Below the pieces are notes generated by a model. That model did no database searches. It was given only the letters and a program-made list of their open reading frames with translations, and was not told the origin of the DNA. From assembly GCF_012911565.1 (NCBI RefSeq), contig NZ_JAAMPU010000101.1, forward strand, positions 1 through 64,000: a DNA stretch of 64,000 nucleotides. The letters run 5' to 3'. This document shows positions 1-8,570 of this stretch, one piece after another (positions within the stretch are counted from its first letter, which is position 1; each line of letters opens with the position of its first letter). The position numbers and the translations under genes are program-made. The DNA is from Flavobacterium silvaticum. Lineage in GTDB: Bacteria > Bacteroidota > Bacteroidia > Flavobacteriales > Flavobacteriaceae.

Positions 1-2
1 GC

Positions 3-320
3 GTACGCGTGGTGGGCTATTGCGACGAGATCGTCATACCCGATGTATTCATCATCGATTACCCGCATTATTTCACTCCGAACGGGGACGGAATACACGA
101 TACGTGGAATATTAGTTGGCCAACCGCTCAGGCAAGCCCAAAAATTTATATATTTGACCGCTATGGAAAACTCCTTAAGCAAATCCATGCTCCGGGAGAT
201 GGCTGGGACGGTACATATAATGGGCATCAAGTGCCTTCAACTGATTACTGGTTTAATGTCATCTATACGGAAAATGGGGTAGAGAAGGAGTTTAAAGCAC
301 ATTTTGCATTAAAACGATAA
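3..320 (+). CDS. T9SS type B sorting domain protein, C-terminal fragment
   Basis: The reading frame is already open at the window edge, so this is only the last ~105 residues of a larger protein. What remains is a CHU_C / gliding-motility type C-terminal domain: FTPNGDGIHDTW near the start, IFDRYGKLL in the middle, then GWDGTYNG, DYWF and the terminal FALKR. In Bacteroidota this tail directs a protein through the type IX secretion system and onto the cell surface. The same motif order ends the lectin-like protein at 37134-39197. A PorP/SprF-like gene begins 7 nt after the stop; large secreted type B proteins are often paired with such a gene. The function of the missing N-terminal part cannot be judged. 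Confidence 0.9.
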   Translation, partial: VRVVGYCDEIVIPDVFIIDYPHYFTPNGDGIHDTWNISWPTAQASPKIYIFDRYGKLLKQIHAPGDGWDGTYNGHQVPSTDYWFNVIYTENGVEKEFKAHFALKR

Positions 321-326
321 ACCCCC

Positions 327-1322
327 ATGAATCTAAAAAAACGGTATTTATTTGGCCTATTACTGCTAACACAATTATCATTTGCTCAGGAAGGAATTGC
401 CGTATATTCCGATTACTTGACAGATAACTATTATTTGATCCATCCATCTATGGCGGGTGCTGCGAATTGCGCTAAAGTGCGTTTGACAGGCCGCCAGCAA
501 TGGTTCGGAGAAAAGGATGCACCATCATTGCAGACTCTCAGCATCAATGCCCCGGTAGGCGAACATGAAGGTATTGGTGCGATAGTTTTTAATGACCGTA
601 ACGGATATCACTATCAAACCGGTATTAAATTCAGTTATGCCCACCACATCATGTTTTCAAGGGATGCGGTAGATTTGAATCAGTTGTCATTCGGTGTGAA
701 CGTAGGTCTTATCCAAAGTTCACTTGATGAAACGGATTTTATCGAATCGGGTGATTTTGATCCCAACATTGGTGGAATCGTACAAAAGGATTCTTATATC
801 AATGTCGATATTGGAGCGTCATATAACTATCTTGATTTTTATGCACATTTTACGGCGAAGAATGTTTTGGAAACGCGTCGTGAAATTTATTCGGCTTATG
901 AATCTGACAACATTCGCAGATTTCTCTTGAGCTTAGGTTATACTTTTGGAGATGAAGAGAGATTGTTGTGGGAACCATCGGTATTATTTCAATACACCGA
1001 CCAAACTGCGGAAAAAAGCATCGACGTCAACCTGAAAGTTTATAAAAACCTTGACTTCGGTCGTCTTTGGGGTGGTGTATCTTACAGAAGAAGTTTTGAT
1101 GGTGCTGAATTCCGTGATGGGAATACAACCTCTGAACAATACTATCAGTCAATTTCTCCTTTAGTGGGAATCAACGTCGGGAACTTCATGTTCGCCTATA
1201 CGTATTCGCACATCGCCGGAAAAATTAAGTTTGCAGAAGGAGGCTATCATCAACTTACCCTCGGATTCAACTTCCTGTGTAAACGTGAAAAATATCACTG
1301 TAACTGTCCAGCAGTAAACTAA
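327..1322 (+). CDS. PorP/SprF family type IX secretion membrane protein
   Basis: This is a 331-residue outer membrane protein of the PorP/SprF family. Members bind partner proteins that carry a type B sorting domain and hold them at the cell surface after type IX secretion. A signal peptide (residues 1-20, ending in SFAQ) is followed by the family hallmark YLIHPSMAGA and then by alternating hydrophobic strands typical of a small beta barrel. The last strands read FMFAYTYS and HQLTLGFNF, and a Cys-containing hydrophilic tail follows. It starts 7 nt after a secreted type B gene, so the two probably form a substrate-partner operon that ends at the hairpin terminator at 1328-1358. Confidence 0.92.
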   Translation: MNLKKRYLFGLLLLTQLSFAQEGIAVYSDYLTDNYYLIHPSMAGAANCAKVRLTGRQQWFGEKDAPSLQTLSINAPVGEHEGIGAIVFNDRNGYHYQTGIKFSYAHHIMFSRDAVDLNQLSFGVNVGLIQSSLDETDFIESGDFDPNIGGIVQKDSYINVDIGASYNYLDFYAHFTAKNVLETRREIYSAYESDNIRRFLLSLGYTFGDEERLLWEPSVLFQYTDQTAEKSIDVNLKVYKNLDFGRLWGGVSYRRSFDGAEFRDGNTTSEQYYQSISPLVGINVGNFMFAYTYSHIAGKIKFAEGGYHQLTLGFNFLCKREKYHCNCPAVN

Positions 1323-1327
1323 TAACA

Positions 1328-1358
1328 AGTCCCGGAATAACACCGGGACTATTTTTTA
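1328..1358 (+). terminator. Rho-independent terminator after PorP/SprF gene
   Basis: The stem AGTCCCGG / CCGGGACT (8 bp) with a 7-nt loop is followed by ATTTTTT. It lies just after the PorP/SprF stop and directly before the carbonic anhydrase start, so it separates the two transcription units. Confidence 0.85.
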
Positions 1359-1359
1359 T

Positions 1360-1872
1360 ATGATAATCAAAGCAGTAAACGGAAAATTCCCAAGCATACC
1401 GCAGGATTGTTTTGTTGCAGAAAATGCTACAATTGTTGGGGATGTGGTTTTAGGAACAGAATGTAGTGTGTGGTTCAATGCTGTCATTCGTGGCGATGTC
1501 CATTTTATCAAAATCGGCAATAAAGTTAATATCCAGGATGGTGCGATTATTCATTGTACGTATCAGAAACATCCGACTGTGATAGGAAACAATGTCTCAA
1601 TAGGACACAACGCCATTGTACATGGGTGTACGTTACATGACAATGTGCTGATTGGAATGGGGGCGATAATTATGGATAATTGTATCATAAACAGCAATTC
1701 CATCATAGCTGCCGGAGCCGTCGTCACTCAAAATACCATTGTGGAATCCGGAAGTATTTATGCGGGCGTTCCTGCGAAGAAAGTAAAGGATATCGACCAG
1801 TCTGATTTTGCAGGGGAAATAGGACGTATATCCAATAATTACGTGATGTATGCGAGTTGGTTCCGTGAATGA
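1360..1872 (+). CDS. gamma carbonic anhydrase family protein
   Basis: This 170-residue protein is a left-handed beta-helix of hexapeptide repeats, the fold of the gamma-class carbonic anhydrase / YrdA / PaaY group. The repeats run through about residues 15-145. The metal-ligand histidines seen in the family occur in HCTYQ (residue ~66), SIGHNAIVHG (~87 and ~92) and nearby. The length matches the 165-180 residues usual for this cytoplasmic trimer. The ATG at 1360 sits in the tail of the preceding terminator, so the message either has a very short leader or comes from read-through. It is convergent with murI, with stop codons almost touching. Members hydrate CO2 or have unknown thioesterase-like roles, so the exact substrate is not certain. 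Confidence 0.9.
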   Translation: MIIKAVNGKFPSIPQDCFVAENATIVGDVVLGTECSVWFNAVIRGDVHFIKIGNKVNIQDGAIIHCTYQKHPTVIGNNVSIGHNAIVHGCTLHDNVLIGMGAIIMDNCIINSNSIIAAGAVVTQNTIVESGSIYAGVPAKKVKDIDQSDFAGEIGRISNNYVMYASWFRE

Positions 1873-2646
1873 TTAAAAGTCGCGGATTTCAGCTTTAAAT
1901 GAATCGCCGATCAATTGTTGTAAAACGTCAGGATTGCCGTTTGTGTAAAAGCTGTTGATTGGCTTTGGATTGTCTGAAAAACCTACCGATTCCAAAATAC
2001 GATATGTCCTTTTTGCCACGGCTTCCCCTGAATCTATAATACGCACATGATCCGGTAGTAGTTTCTTTATCTGAGGTATCAGAAACGGGTAGTGTGTACA
2101 GCCCAATACCAGATAATCTACATTTTCCCGAATCATAGGTTCCATGTAAGAATATAGCAGTTCAGACATTCGTTCGGAATGCATCTGGCCTTGCTCGATC
2201 AATCGGACCAGATCGAATCCTACCTGTTCGATGATTTTGGTATTTGAATAGGTTTCCACGGCCTTGCTGAACAATTCGCTGCTTAACGTTCCTTTGGTGG
2301 CCAGGACGCCTATTGTGTGCGTCTGTGAGCCTAATGCGGCGGGTTTGATGGCAGGCTCAATCCCAATGAATGAAATATCATATTCGTCCCGAAGTTCTGC
2401 AATGGCATTCGTAGTTGCCGTATTGCAAGCCACAACAATCAATTTACAGTTTTGTCTTAGAAGGAATTCAGTGTTTTTTTTGCTTAACGCAATGATCTCG
2501 TTCTTTGTTTTTTGACCATAAGGTGCGTTTTTGCTATCTGCCAGGTAAATCGAACTTTCGTTCGGCAGCAGGTTATGGAATTCCATCCAGATAGAAATTC
2601 CACCGACGCCAGAATCGAAAAAGCCTACCGGATTGTTGTTGGTCAT
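1873..2646 (-). CDS. murI: glutamate racemase
   Basis: It interconverts L- and D-glutamate to supply D-Glu for peptidoglycan in the cytoplasm. The 257-residue protein has the catalytic pair of the Asp/Glu racemase family: the N-terminal Cys region VVACNTATTN and the C-terminal Cys region LGCTHYPF. It also has the N-terminal FFDSGVGG motif that carries the substrate-binding Asp-Ser. The ATG at 2646 (MTNNNPVGFF) is preferred over a TTG two codons upstream. The gene lies 64 nt downstream of the second ompH gene, but a strong terminator at 2657-2685 lies between them, so murI is probably expressed at least partly on its own. Confidence 0.95.
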   Translation of the reverse strand: MTNNNPVGFFDSGVGGISIWMEFHNLLPNESSIYLADSKNAPYGQKTKNEIIALSKKNTEFLLRQNCKLIVVACNTATTNAIAELRDEYDISFIGIEPAIKPAALGSQTHTIGVLATKGTLSSELFSKAVETYSNTKIIEQVGFDLVRLIEQGQMHSERMSELLYSYMEPMIRENVDYLVLGCTHYPFLIPQIKKLLPDHVRIIDSGEAVAKRTYRILESVGFSDNPKPINSFYTNGNPDVLQQLIGDSFKAEIRDF

Positions 2647-2656
2647 AGGCAAATAT

Positions 2657-2685
2657 AAAAAAACTGCCTCTTTTTGGGAGGCAGT
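2657..2685 (-). terminator. terminator of the bamA-ompH operon
   Basis: On the minus strand the stem ACTGCCTC / GAGGCAGT with a 7-nt loop is followed by a run of seven T. It lies between the end of the second ompH gene and the start of murI. Confidence 0.85.
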
Positions 2686-2709
2686 TCCGGAAGTAATGAT
2701 GATTATTTC

Positions 2710-3210
2710 TTATTGGAAACCAAGGTCTTTTTTTACGTCAGCCGTAATGTTCGGACCATCAGCTAAAAGTAAATCTGCAGCGTTAAGGACATATTGGAAA
2801 CCTTTGGCTTTACCGACTTTCTCAATAGATGCCTTAACCTTGTCCATTATTGGTTTTACAAGATCAGACTCTTTTTTCTGTAATTCTTTTTGTGCGTTGT
2901 CGCGGTAGTCAACGATGCGCTTTTGCATTTCCTGAACTTCTTTTGAACGTTCGTCGTTGATTGCATCGGTTACTGTTGCAGCTTCCTGATCGTATTTCTT
3001 GATTTTTGCCTGATACTCATCGACCAATGTTTTGTATCCGGCGTCATAGGTTTCCCCAAGTTTTGCGAGTTGTTTTTGCGCATCTACCATTGCCGGCATT
3101 TTCTGCATAATATCAGCTACATCAACATGGGCAACCTTGGCTTGCGCTGTCGCGGCCTGTGCCATCAAAACTACTATCGCCGAAATTAGCAGAACTTTTA
3201 ACTGTTTCAT
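2710..3210 (-). CDS. OmpH/Skp family periplasmic chaperone
   Basis: Skp/OmpH proteins are periplasmic trimeric holdases that keep unfolded outer membrane proteins soluble on the way to the BAM complex. This 166-residue copy has a signal peptide (MKQLKVLLISAIVV.. to TAQA), then the short strand KVAHVDVADIMQKMPAM, a long alanine/lysine/glutamate-rich coiled-coil hairpin (about residues 45-125), and a closing strand ending in the C-terminal helix. The size is that of a standard Skp. It is the second of two ompH genes downstream of bamA, 23 nt after the first. The ATG at 3210 is chosen over a TTG two codons upstream because it gives a clean signal peptide. Confidence 0.93.
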   Translation of the reverse strand: MKQLKVLLISAIVVLMAQAATAQAKVAHVDVADIMQKMPAMVDAQKQLAKLGETYDAGYKTLVDEYQAKIKKYDQEAATVTDAINDERSKEVQEMQKRIVDYRDNAQKELQKKESDLVKPIMDKVKASIEKVGKAKGFQYVLNAADLLLADGPNITADVKKDLGFQ

Positions 3211-3232
3211 TTTCAATTGTATTTAAAGGGTT

Positions 3233-4309
3233 TTAATTTTTAATGGTGTCTTTTTGTGTTTCGGTTGTTTCTTTTGCTTCCGCTGCTTTTTGCTGTTTTG
3301 CTTTTTTTGCGGCTTCTCTGTCTTCTATAGCCTTTTTACGCTTCTCTTCTAAGGCTTTGCGGCGATCCTCCAAAATTTGTGCACGTTCTTCAGCAGATTT
3401 TTTCTTGGCGTCCTGAGCCGGGGTTGTTGCTTCGGTTGTTTCAGAAGGAGCAGTCTTGGCAGCTGCAGCTGGTTTCTCGGTTTTATCTTCAGATTTTGCT
3501 CCCTCGGTAGCTTCCGGACTGGCGGGTGGAGTTGTTGGCGGAACTGCTGTTCCGTTTTTCTTAGCTTCCCTTTCTGCCTTTTGCTGCTCACGTTTGTCTG
3601 CAGCTTCCTGGCGTTTCGCATCGGCAGCGGCTTTTCTGTCGGCCATTAGCTTTTCACGCGCAGCCTTTTTCTCGTCCAAGACTTTCTGACGCTCCTGAAG
3701 TGCAGGATTTTCGTCAATCATGTCTTCTTTGGCTTCTTTGGCGGCTTCTTCTTTAAGCTGTTTTTTCGACATTTGTTCGCGGCGGCTTGCACGTGTCAAT
3801 GAACGCACTACCTGATCGCTTATATCGTATTTTTTTGCGGCGAAAAGCATGGTCAAATCGGAAGACTTGTCGAAAATGAAATCATATTTTTTGGCATCAG
3901 CAATATCCTGGGCTGCAGTAAAAACCTGATCCTGTATTGGTTTGATCAATACTGATTTTTGTGTGACAAGGTCGCCGGTCGGGCCGAAACGCTTTTGCTG
4001 ATAATCAAGCAACTCTTTTTCCTGGAAAGCGATTTCTTCTTCGCGTTCTTCTATAAGTTCTTTGGTGAGTAAGACACGCTCGGTTTTAAGCCCGTCTTTT
4101 AATTTGGCGATATCGTTCTTTTTGGTCTCGATTTCCTGCTTCCATTTCTGGGCTTTTTGTTCGAGTTCATTATTGGCCTGGGCAAAATCAGGGACGTTCT
4201 GGAGAATATACTCCATATCTATATAACCGATTTTGATGCCCCGACCCTGGCTATTCGCTTCTGTTGCAAAAAAACCAAGGGTAAATAATAAAAACAATAT
4301 TCTTTTCAT
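3233..4309 (-). CDS. OmpH/Skp family chaperone with long charged C-terminal tail
   Basis: The first ~175 residues form a normal OmpH/Skp chaperone: signal peptide (1-21, ending EANSQ), strand IKIGYIDMEYILQNVPDF, a long coiled-coil hairpin and a closing segment. The remaining ~180 residues are unusual: low-complexity, rich in Lys, Glu, Ala and Arg, predicted helical or disordered, interrupted by a Pro/Thr/Ser stretch (PPTTPPASPEATEG). A usual Skp has about 160-170 residues, so this 358-residue protein is about twice the family length. It lies 38 nt downstream of bamA and upstream of a standard-length ompH, so it is probably made together with the BAM pore. The tail may contact peptidoglycan or other periplasmic partners; that is inference only. 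Confidence 0.92.
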   Translation of the reverse strand: MKRILFLLFTLGFFATEANSQGRGIKIGYIDMEYILQNVPDFAQANNELEQKAQKWKQEIETKKNDIAKLKDGLKTERVLLTKELIEEREEEIAFQEKELLDYQQKRFGPTGDLVTQKSVLIKPIQDQVFTAAQDIADAKKYDFIFDKSSDLTMLFAAKKYDISDQVVRSLTRASRREQMSKKQLKEEAAKEAKEDMIDENPALQERQKVLDEKKAAREKLMADRKAAADAKRQEAADKREQQKAEREAKKNGTAVPPTTPPASPEATEGAKSEDKTEKPAAAAKTAPSETTEATTPAQDAKKKSAEERAQILEDRRKALEEKRKKAIEDREAAKKAKQQKAAEAKETTETQKDTIKN

Positions 4310-4347
4310 AGACAAAAATTGCTTGATAAATATCGTATCAACTATAC

Positions 4348-6990
4348 TTAAAATTGTTGACCGATAATAAAATGCGTCTCCCAGCCATTCTTAACTGTCT
4401 GGCCTGGTAGCGGGTCGAATCCGTGTCCGAAATCAATTCCCAACAATCCGAACGCAGGCATGAAAACCCGCAGACCAAATCCGGCGGAGCGTTTTAACGC
4501 AAACGGATTATATTCCTGAAAATTGTCATAAGACGCTCCGGCTTCGGCAAATGTAAGTACAAATATCGAGGCAGATGCAGCCATTGTGACCGGATAACGC
4601 AATTCTAACGAGAACTTGTTATAGATTGTTCCTCCATCTGTATTAGATAGCGATTGGTTCGGATACCCACGCAATTGGATAACCTCACGTCCGTCAAGTG
4701 CAAAGTTGGCCAATCCATCCCCGCCCAAAAAGAAACGCTCAAAAGGAACAAGTCCCCTGTTACTGTTATACGCACCAAGGAAACCGAATTCCCCTAATGT
4801 ACGGAGGACTAATTTACCATAAATTTTGGTATACCAATCGGCTTTGAATTTTATTTTATAGTATTCCAGCCAGTTAAACTTTTTCTGGTCTACTTTTGAC
4901 TGGTCTACCGCGGCTTCATCAACGCTATTCGCCTTGACGCCTGTAGAAGTGATATAATCTCCCGGAGCCACCCAAACACCATCGGTTCCAAAATAACCGG
5001 ATCCTGTATCATTTGTCGTTTTATAATCTGGCAAATCCCCTAAATGTGCATAATCAATTTTGTTGAACATCGAGTACGGAGGCGTCAGTTTAGCCGTTAC
5101 GCTAAATTCAGATCCGTAAGTCGGGAAAATTGGGTTCACCCCTTTATTATTACGACTAAGTCCAATGGTATACGCAAGGTTTCGCGAAGATCCATTTCCG
5201 AAGGTGAACAATCCCGTATTGTAATTGTTCAAATCGTAATACTGGAAACTTACGCTATGAGAGAGCACGAAGGAGTCGTCAGGCACACTAAGGCGTTTGG
5301 CAATACCAACTGAGAGTGAAGTAATATTGAAACTTTTGCTTCTGTCCACATTAGCGCTACCCGTTCCGTAAGAATACAAGAACTGTTTGGAGTGGGAAAC
5401 CGAGGCGCTGAACTGAACCGGTTTGCGGCCTCCGAACCAAGGCTCTGAAAACGACGCACTATAAGTCTGGAAGTACGAACTCCCCTGAAGCCTTAGCGAT
5501 ACTTTCTGGCCGTCACCCATCGGAAGCGGCTTATATGCATCTTTTTTGAAGATATTTCGCATCGAGAAGTTGTTGAAAGACAAACCGAGTGTCCCGATGA
5601 AACCACCGCCGCCATAACCGCCTTGCAGTTCAATCTGGCTCGAACCCTTTTCGGTCAGGTTCCATTCCACATCTACAGTTCCAGCCGATGGATCTACATT
5701 TTTAAGTTCCGGACGGATCGTCTCCGGATCAAAGAAACCAAGTGCCCCGATTTCACGCACCGAACGCACAATTTCCTCTTTGCTGTACTTCTGTCCCGGC
5801 TTGGTACGTAATTCCCGATAGATGACTTCATCGTGCGTCTTGTCGTTACCGATTACCGAAATTTTGTTGAAGTAGGCAACCGGGCCTTCGATAATCCGTA
5901 TCTCAAAATCGATGGTATCATTGGCTGTGCGGACTTCCACTGCGTTTATCGAAGAGAACAGATAACCGTTGTTCTGGTATAAGTTGGTGATGTCTTCACT
6001 GTCTGGGTTGGTCTTGTCGGCAATTCGTTTTTCCAAGAGGACACCATTGTAGACGTCGCCCTTTTTTACGCCGAGCAAACTCTGCAATTGTTGGTTGGAA
6101 TAGACCGTATTTCCAAGGAATTTGATGTCTCCGAAGTAATATTTGCGCCCTTCTTCAAGCTTGATGTCAATGTTTATGTCTTTGCGTTTGGAGTCGAATT
6201 TGACCGAATCATAGACTACACGTGCATCGCGATATCCTTTTTCTTTGTATTTGTCTACAATCTTGGTAAGGTCTTCCTTATATTTTTCAGGGATGAATTT
6301 GGAGGCTTTCCAAACGCGGAAGAAACTTTTGCGCTTGGTATTTTTCATGGCCCCGCGAAGTTTTCCATCCGTAAACTTCTCATTGCCTTCGAATTCAATG
6401 CTGCGAACCTTGATTTTCTTGCCTTTATCAATCGCAACGACCATATTCACGGTGCTTCCGCCCGTTGAATCGGCGGCGACGGTATTGATGTTTACCTTAG
6501 TATTGTAAAAACCGTCTTTGCGATATTTGTTTTCAATGTAATTTCGGGTCGTCGTGACCAGGTTTTCGTTTACGACTTTACCTTTCGTAAGACCTGTATC
6601 TTTGATGAGACCTTCGACTTTACTCTTTTTGACACCGGTTATTTTGACTTCGTTTAGTTTTGGAAGTTCGTTGATGTTGAGTTCGAGCCAGATAGAGTCC
6701 TGTTCGATCTTGTCGACGTAAAAATCGATATCGCTGAACAAGCCGAGCTTTCCCAGTTTTTTGATTGCGTTGCTGATTTGTTCTCCTGGAACCGTAATTT
6801 CCTGTCCTTTCTGCAATCCGGCAAACGTAACAACGGTCGCCTGGTTGAACGAAATCTTGCCCGTTACATTGACATCGGCCAAAAAATATTTGCGGCCTTG
6901 GTCAAAAGGCAGCCTGTCCTGCGCGCTCAGTTGGGAGAAAAAAGAAAAAAACAGAAGGGTCAGAACTAGCCGAAAGGTACTTTGTAACAC
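4348..6990 (-). CDS. bamA: outer membrane protein assembly factor BamA
   Basis: BamA is the pore-forming core of the complex that folds beta-barrel proteins into the outer membrane. This 880-residue protein has a signal peptide (cleavage after QLSAQ, residue ~24), five POTRA repeats (about 35-450; visible starts include DVNVTGKISFN, NEVKITGVKK, VRSIEFEGNEK, YFGDIKFLGN and FNKISVIGND) and a C-terminal 16-strand barrel ending in an aromatic residue (IIGQQF). An insertion at about 660-710, with DYKTTNDTGSG and YFGTDG, is presumably an extracellular loop. The only in-frame start that keeps the signal peptide is GTG at 6990; a stop codon lies just upstream. It begins 8 nt after uppS and is followed by two ompH genes, an operon of envelope biogenesis. 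Confidence 0.96.
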   Translation of the reverse strand: MLQSTFRLVLTLLFFSFFSQLSAQDRLPFDQGRKYFLADVNVTGKISFNQATVVTFAGLQKGQEITVPGEQISNAIKKLGKLGLFSDIDFYVDKIEQDSIWLELNINELPKLNEVKITGVKKSKVEGLIKDTGLTKGKVVNENLVTTTRNYIENKYRKDGFYNTKVNINTVAADSTGGSTVNMVVAIDKGKKIKVRSIEFEGNEKFTDGKLRGAMKNTKRKSFFRVWKASKFIPEKYKEDLTKIVDKYKEKGYRDARVVYDSVKFDSKRKDINIDIKLEEGRKYYFGDIKFLGNTVYSNQQLQSLLGVKKGDVYNGVLLEKRIADKTNPDSEDITNLYQNNGYLFSSINAVEVRTANDTIDFEIRIIEGPVAYFNKISVIGNDKTHDEVIYRELRTKPGQKYSKEEIVRSVREIGALGFFDPETIRPELKNVDPSAGTVDVEWNLTEKGSSQIELQGGYGGGGFIGTLGLSFNNFSMRNIFKKDAYKPLPMGDGQKVSLRLQGSSYFQTYSASFSEPWFGGRKPVQFSASVSHSKQFLYSYGTGSANVDRSKSFNITSLSVGIAKRLSVPDDSFVLSHSVSFQYYDLNNYNTGLFTFGNGSSRNLAYTIGLSRNNKGVNPIFPTYGSEFSVTAKLTPPYSMFNKIDYAHLGDLPDYKTTNDTGSGYFGTDGVWVAPGDYITSTGVKANSVDEAAVDQSKVDQKKFNWLEYYKIKFKADWYTKIYGKLVLRTLGEFGFLGAYNSNRGLVPFERFFLGGDGLANFALDGREVIQLRGYPNQSLSNTDGGTIYNKFSLELRYPVTMAASASIFVLTFAEAGASYDNFQEYNPFALKRSAGFGLRVFMPAFGLLGIDFGHGFDPLPGQTVKNGWETHFIIGQQF

Positions 6991-6997
6991 TAAGAAA

Positions 6998-7738
6998 TTA
7001 TTTTATTTGTTCGCTGGTCTTACCGAATCTTCGCTCTCTGGTCTGATAGCTGATAATAGCTTGATACAAGTCTTCCTCCTTGAAATCTGGCCATAATACA
7101 TCGGTGAAATAAAGTTCTGCATAAGCGATTTGCCAAAGCAGGAAATTACTGATCCGATGCTCGCCGCTGGTACGTATCAGCAGGTCGACGTCCGGTAAAT
7201 TTTGCGTGTAAAGATGCTGATTAATAATCGATTCATCAATACTGCCTGTTGAAATTATATTATTTTTAACTAAGGCCGAAATCTCACGGATGGCGCGGGT
7301 TAGTTCTTCCCTGGAACCATAACTGAGTGCCAGTGTAAGCGTCATTCTCTTATTGCCGGAAGTCTTTTCCATAACGTCCGAAAGTTCTTTTTTTACTTTA
7401 GCGGGAAGTGTGTCGAGATTGCCAATCGCATTTAATTTAATGTCGTTTTGGGTCAATGTCTTGAGTTCCTTTTTAAGTGCGCCGATGAGCAATTTCATCA
7501 GCATATCCACTTCAAGTTTAGGGCGGTTCCAGTTTTCGGTGGAAAAAGCGTAAAGGGTCAGGTTGGGTATTCCGAGCCTTGCGCAGGCTTCGACAGTCCT
7601 TCTTACAGATTTGGTCCCGTTTTCATGTCCGAAAGCCCTCAGCATTCCCTGTTGTTTGGCCCATCGGCCGTTGCCATCCATAATAATGGCGAGATGTTGC
7701 GGAAGTTTTTCCGGTTGTATTTGCGAAAGTAAATCCAT
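6998..7738 (-). CDS. uppS: isoprenyl transferase (undecaprenyl diphosphate synthase)
   Basis: This cis-prenyltransferase condenses isopentenyl diphosphate onto farnesyl diphosphate to make the C55 lipid carrier for cell wall and O-antigen sugars. The 246-residue protein has the signature IMDGNGRWAKQQG with catalytic Asp21, the ENWNRP motif, and the C-terminal RTSGEHRISNFLLWQ motif, followed by YAELYFTDVLWPDF. I chose the ATG at 7738 (MDLLSQ), which overlaps the stop of the DUF6089 gene in a TGATG junction; an alternative start six codons earlier would intrude into that gene. This overlap suggests translational coupling. Its product is a substrate for murein and lipopolysaccharide pathways, fitting the envelope operon. 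Confidence 0.96.
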   Translation of the reverse strand: MDLLSQIQPEKLPQHLAIIMDGNGRWAKQQGMLRAFGHENGTKSVRRTVEACARLGIPNLTLYAFSTENWNRPKLEVDMLMKLLIGALKKELKTLTQNDIKLNAIGNLDTLPAKVKKELSDVMEKTSGNKRMTLTLALSYGSREELTRAIREISALVKNNIISTGSIDESIINQHLYTQNLPDVDLLIRTSGEHRISNFLLWQIAYAELYFTDVLWPDFKEEDLYQAIISYQTRERRFGKTSEQIK

Positions 7739-8427
7739 CACTGGGCGCAATAGCAAGGCTTGTTGCCGAACGTATAAGTTAAGGTAAGGCCAGTGAACAT
7801 ATACCAGTCCTTATTATTTATATTCCCGAATTTTTGCACCGATGCAGTTTCGTTTTTCGGGGCGCTGCCGTCAATGTTATCGGTGAAAGTCCAGCGTGCT
7901 CCTGCTTCAAGGCCAATTACGAAATGATCGGCGACATTGGTCTTGATGCCGACAATCATCGGGATGGCCATAGAAAAACCATTTCCATCAGATTTTGCAT
8001 TGTTGTCTATGCCGTCGTAATACATTTCGTTGTACATCATCGCGCTTAATCCGGAATACACATATGGCGTGAGTTTCTTTTTCCCATCGTGCAGGTTGAA
8101 GTCGAAAAAATCAAATTCAAGCCCCAAAGATAGTTCTTTCATATCGTTCTTGAACTTCAGGCCGCGTTGTTGGCGGGCTTGGGTATCAGAATCGCGGTCA
8201 TCTGCGCTAAGAGTCGTTTGTGTGTAGGAAATTCGCCATGAATGGCGCGGGCTCCGGTTCCATTTGAATAAAGCCCCGAATGCAGGTTCGTTTGGACGGA
8301 TGTACGTTGTTGCCCCAACATCGCCTATGTAATTACTGGCGCCTGCGAAAATTCCGATTTCATAAATCTGGGCAGATACCGCATTGAGGCAGAACAAGGA
8401 AAGCAATAAAAAAAACCGTTTCGTCAT
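7738..8427 (-). CDS. DUF6089 family outer membrane beta-barrel protein
   Basis: This 229-residue protein has a signal peptide (MTKRFFLLLSLFCLNAVSAQ) followed by a small beta barrel of about eight strands: YEIGIFAGASNYIGDVG, WRISYTQTTL, LSLGLEFDFFDF, LTPYVYSGLSAM and a final FTGLTLTYTFG. It matches the DUF6089 / porin-like family that in flavobacteria sits between nadK and uppS. The role is not known; position in a BAM/cell wall operon suggests an envelope function. The ATG at 8427 is chosen because the residues before it do not look like a signal peptide. A TAnnTTTG -7 element (TATATTTG, 8446-8453 on the minus strand) lies just upstream, without an obvious -33 partner. Confidence 0.88.
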   Translation of the reverse strand: MTKRFFLLLSLFCLNAVSAQIYEIGIFAGASNYIGDVGATTYIRPNEPAFGALFKWNRSPRHSWRISYTQTTLSADDRDSDTQARQQRGLKFKNDMKELSLGLEFDFFDFNLHDGKKKLTPYVYSGLSAMMYNEMYYDGIDNNAKSDGNGFSMAIPMIVGIKTNVADHFVIGLEAGARWTFTDNIDGSAPKNETASVQKFGNINNKDWYMFTGLTLTYTFGNKPCYCAQ

Positions 8428-8570
8428 CGGGTTTAAAATAGCGTGCAAATATAACAATAATGGTAAGCCTGAGGGAAGTTAAATCAGAAATCTCAGCCAG
8501 GCACAAAATTAATCGGCCCCAAACCAAAACGGCAGGGCTGTGGACTTAGTATGAATGCAAGTTAAATTGG

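Noticed and set aside
3377..3689. Open frames on the plus strand opposite the extended ompH tail
   Set aside because: Cys/Phe/Ser-rich translations are the expected antisense shadow of a Lys/Glu/Ala-rich coding tail.
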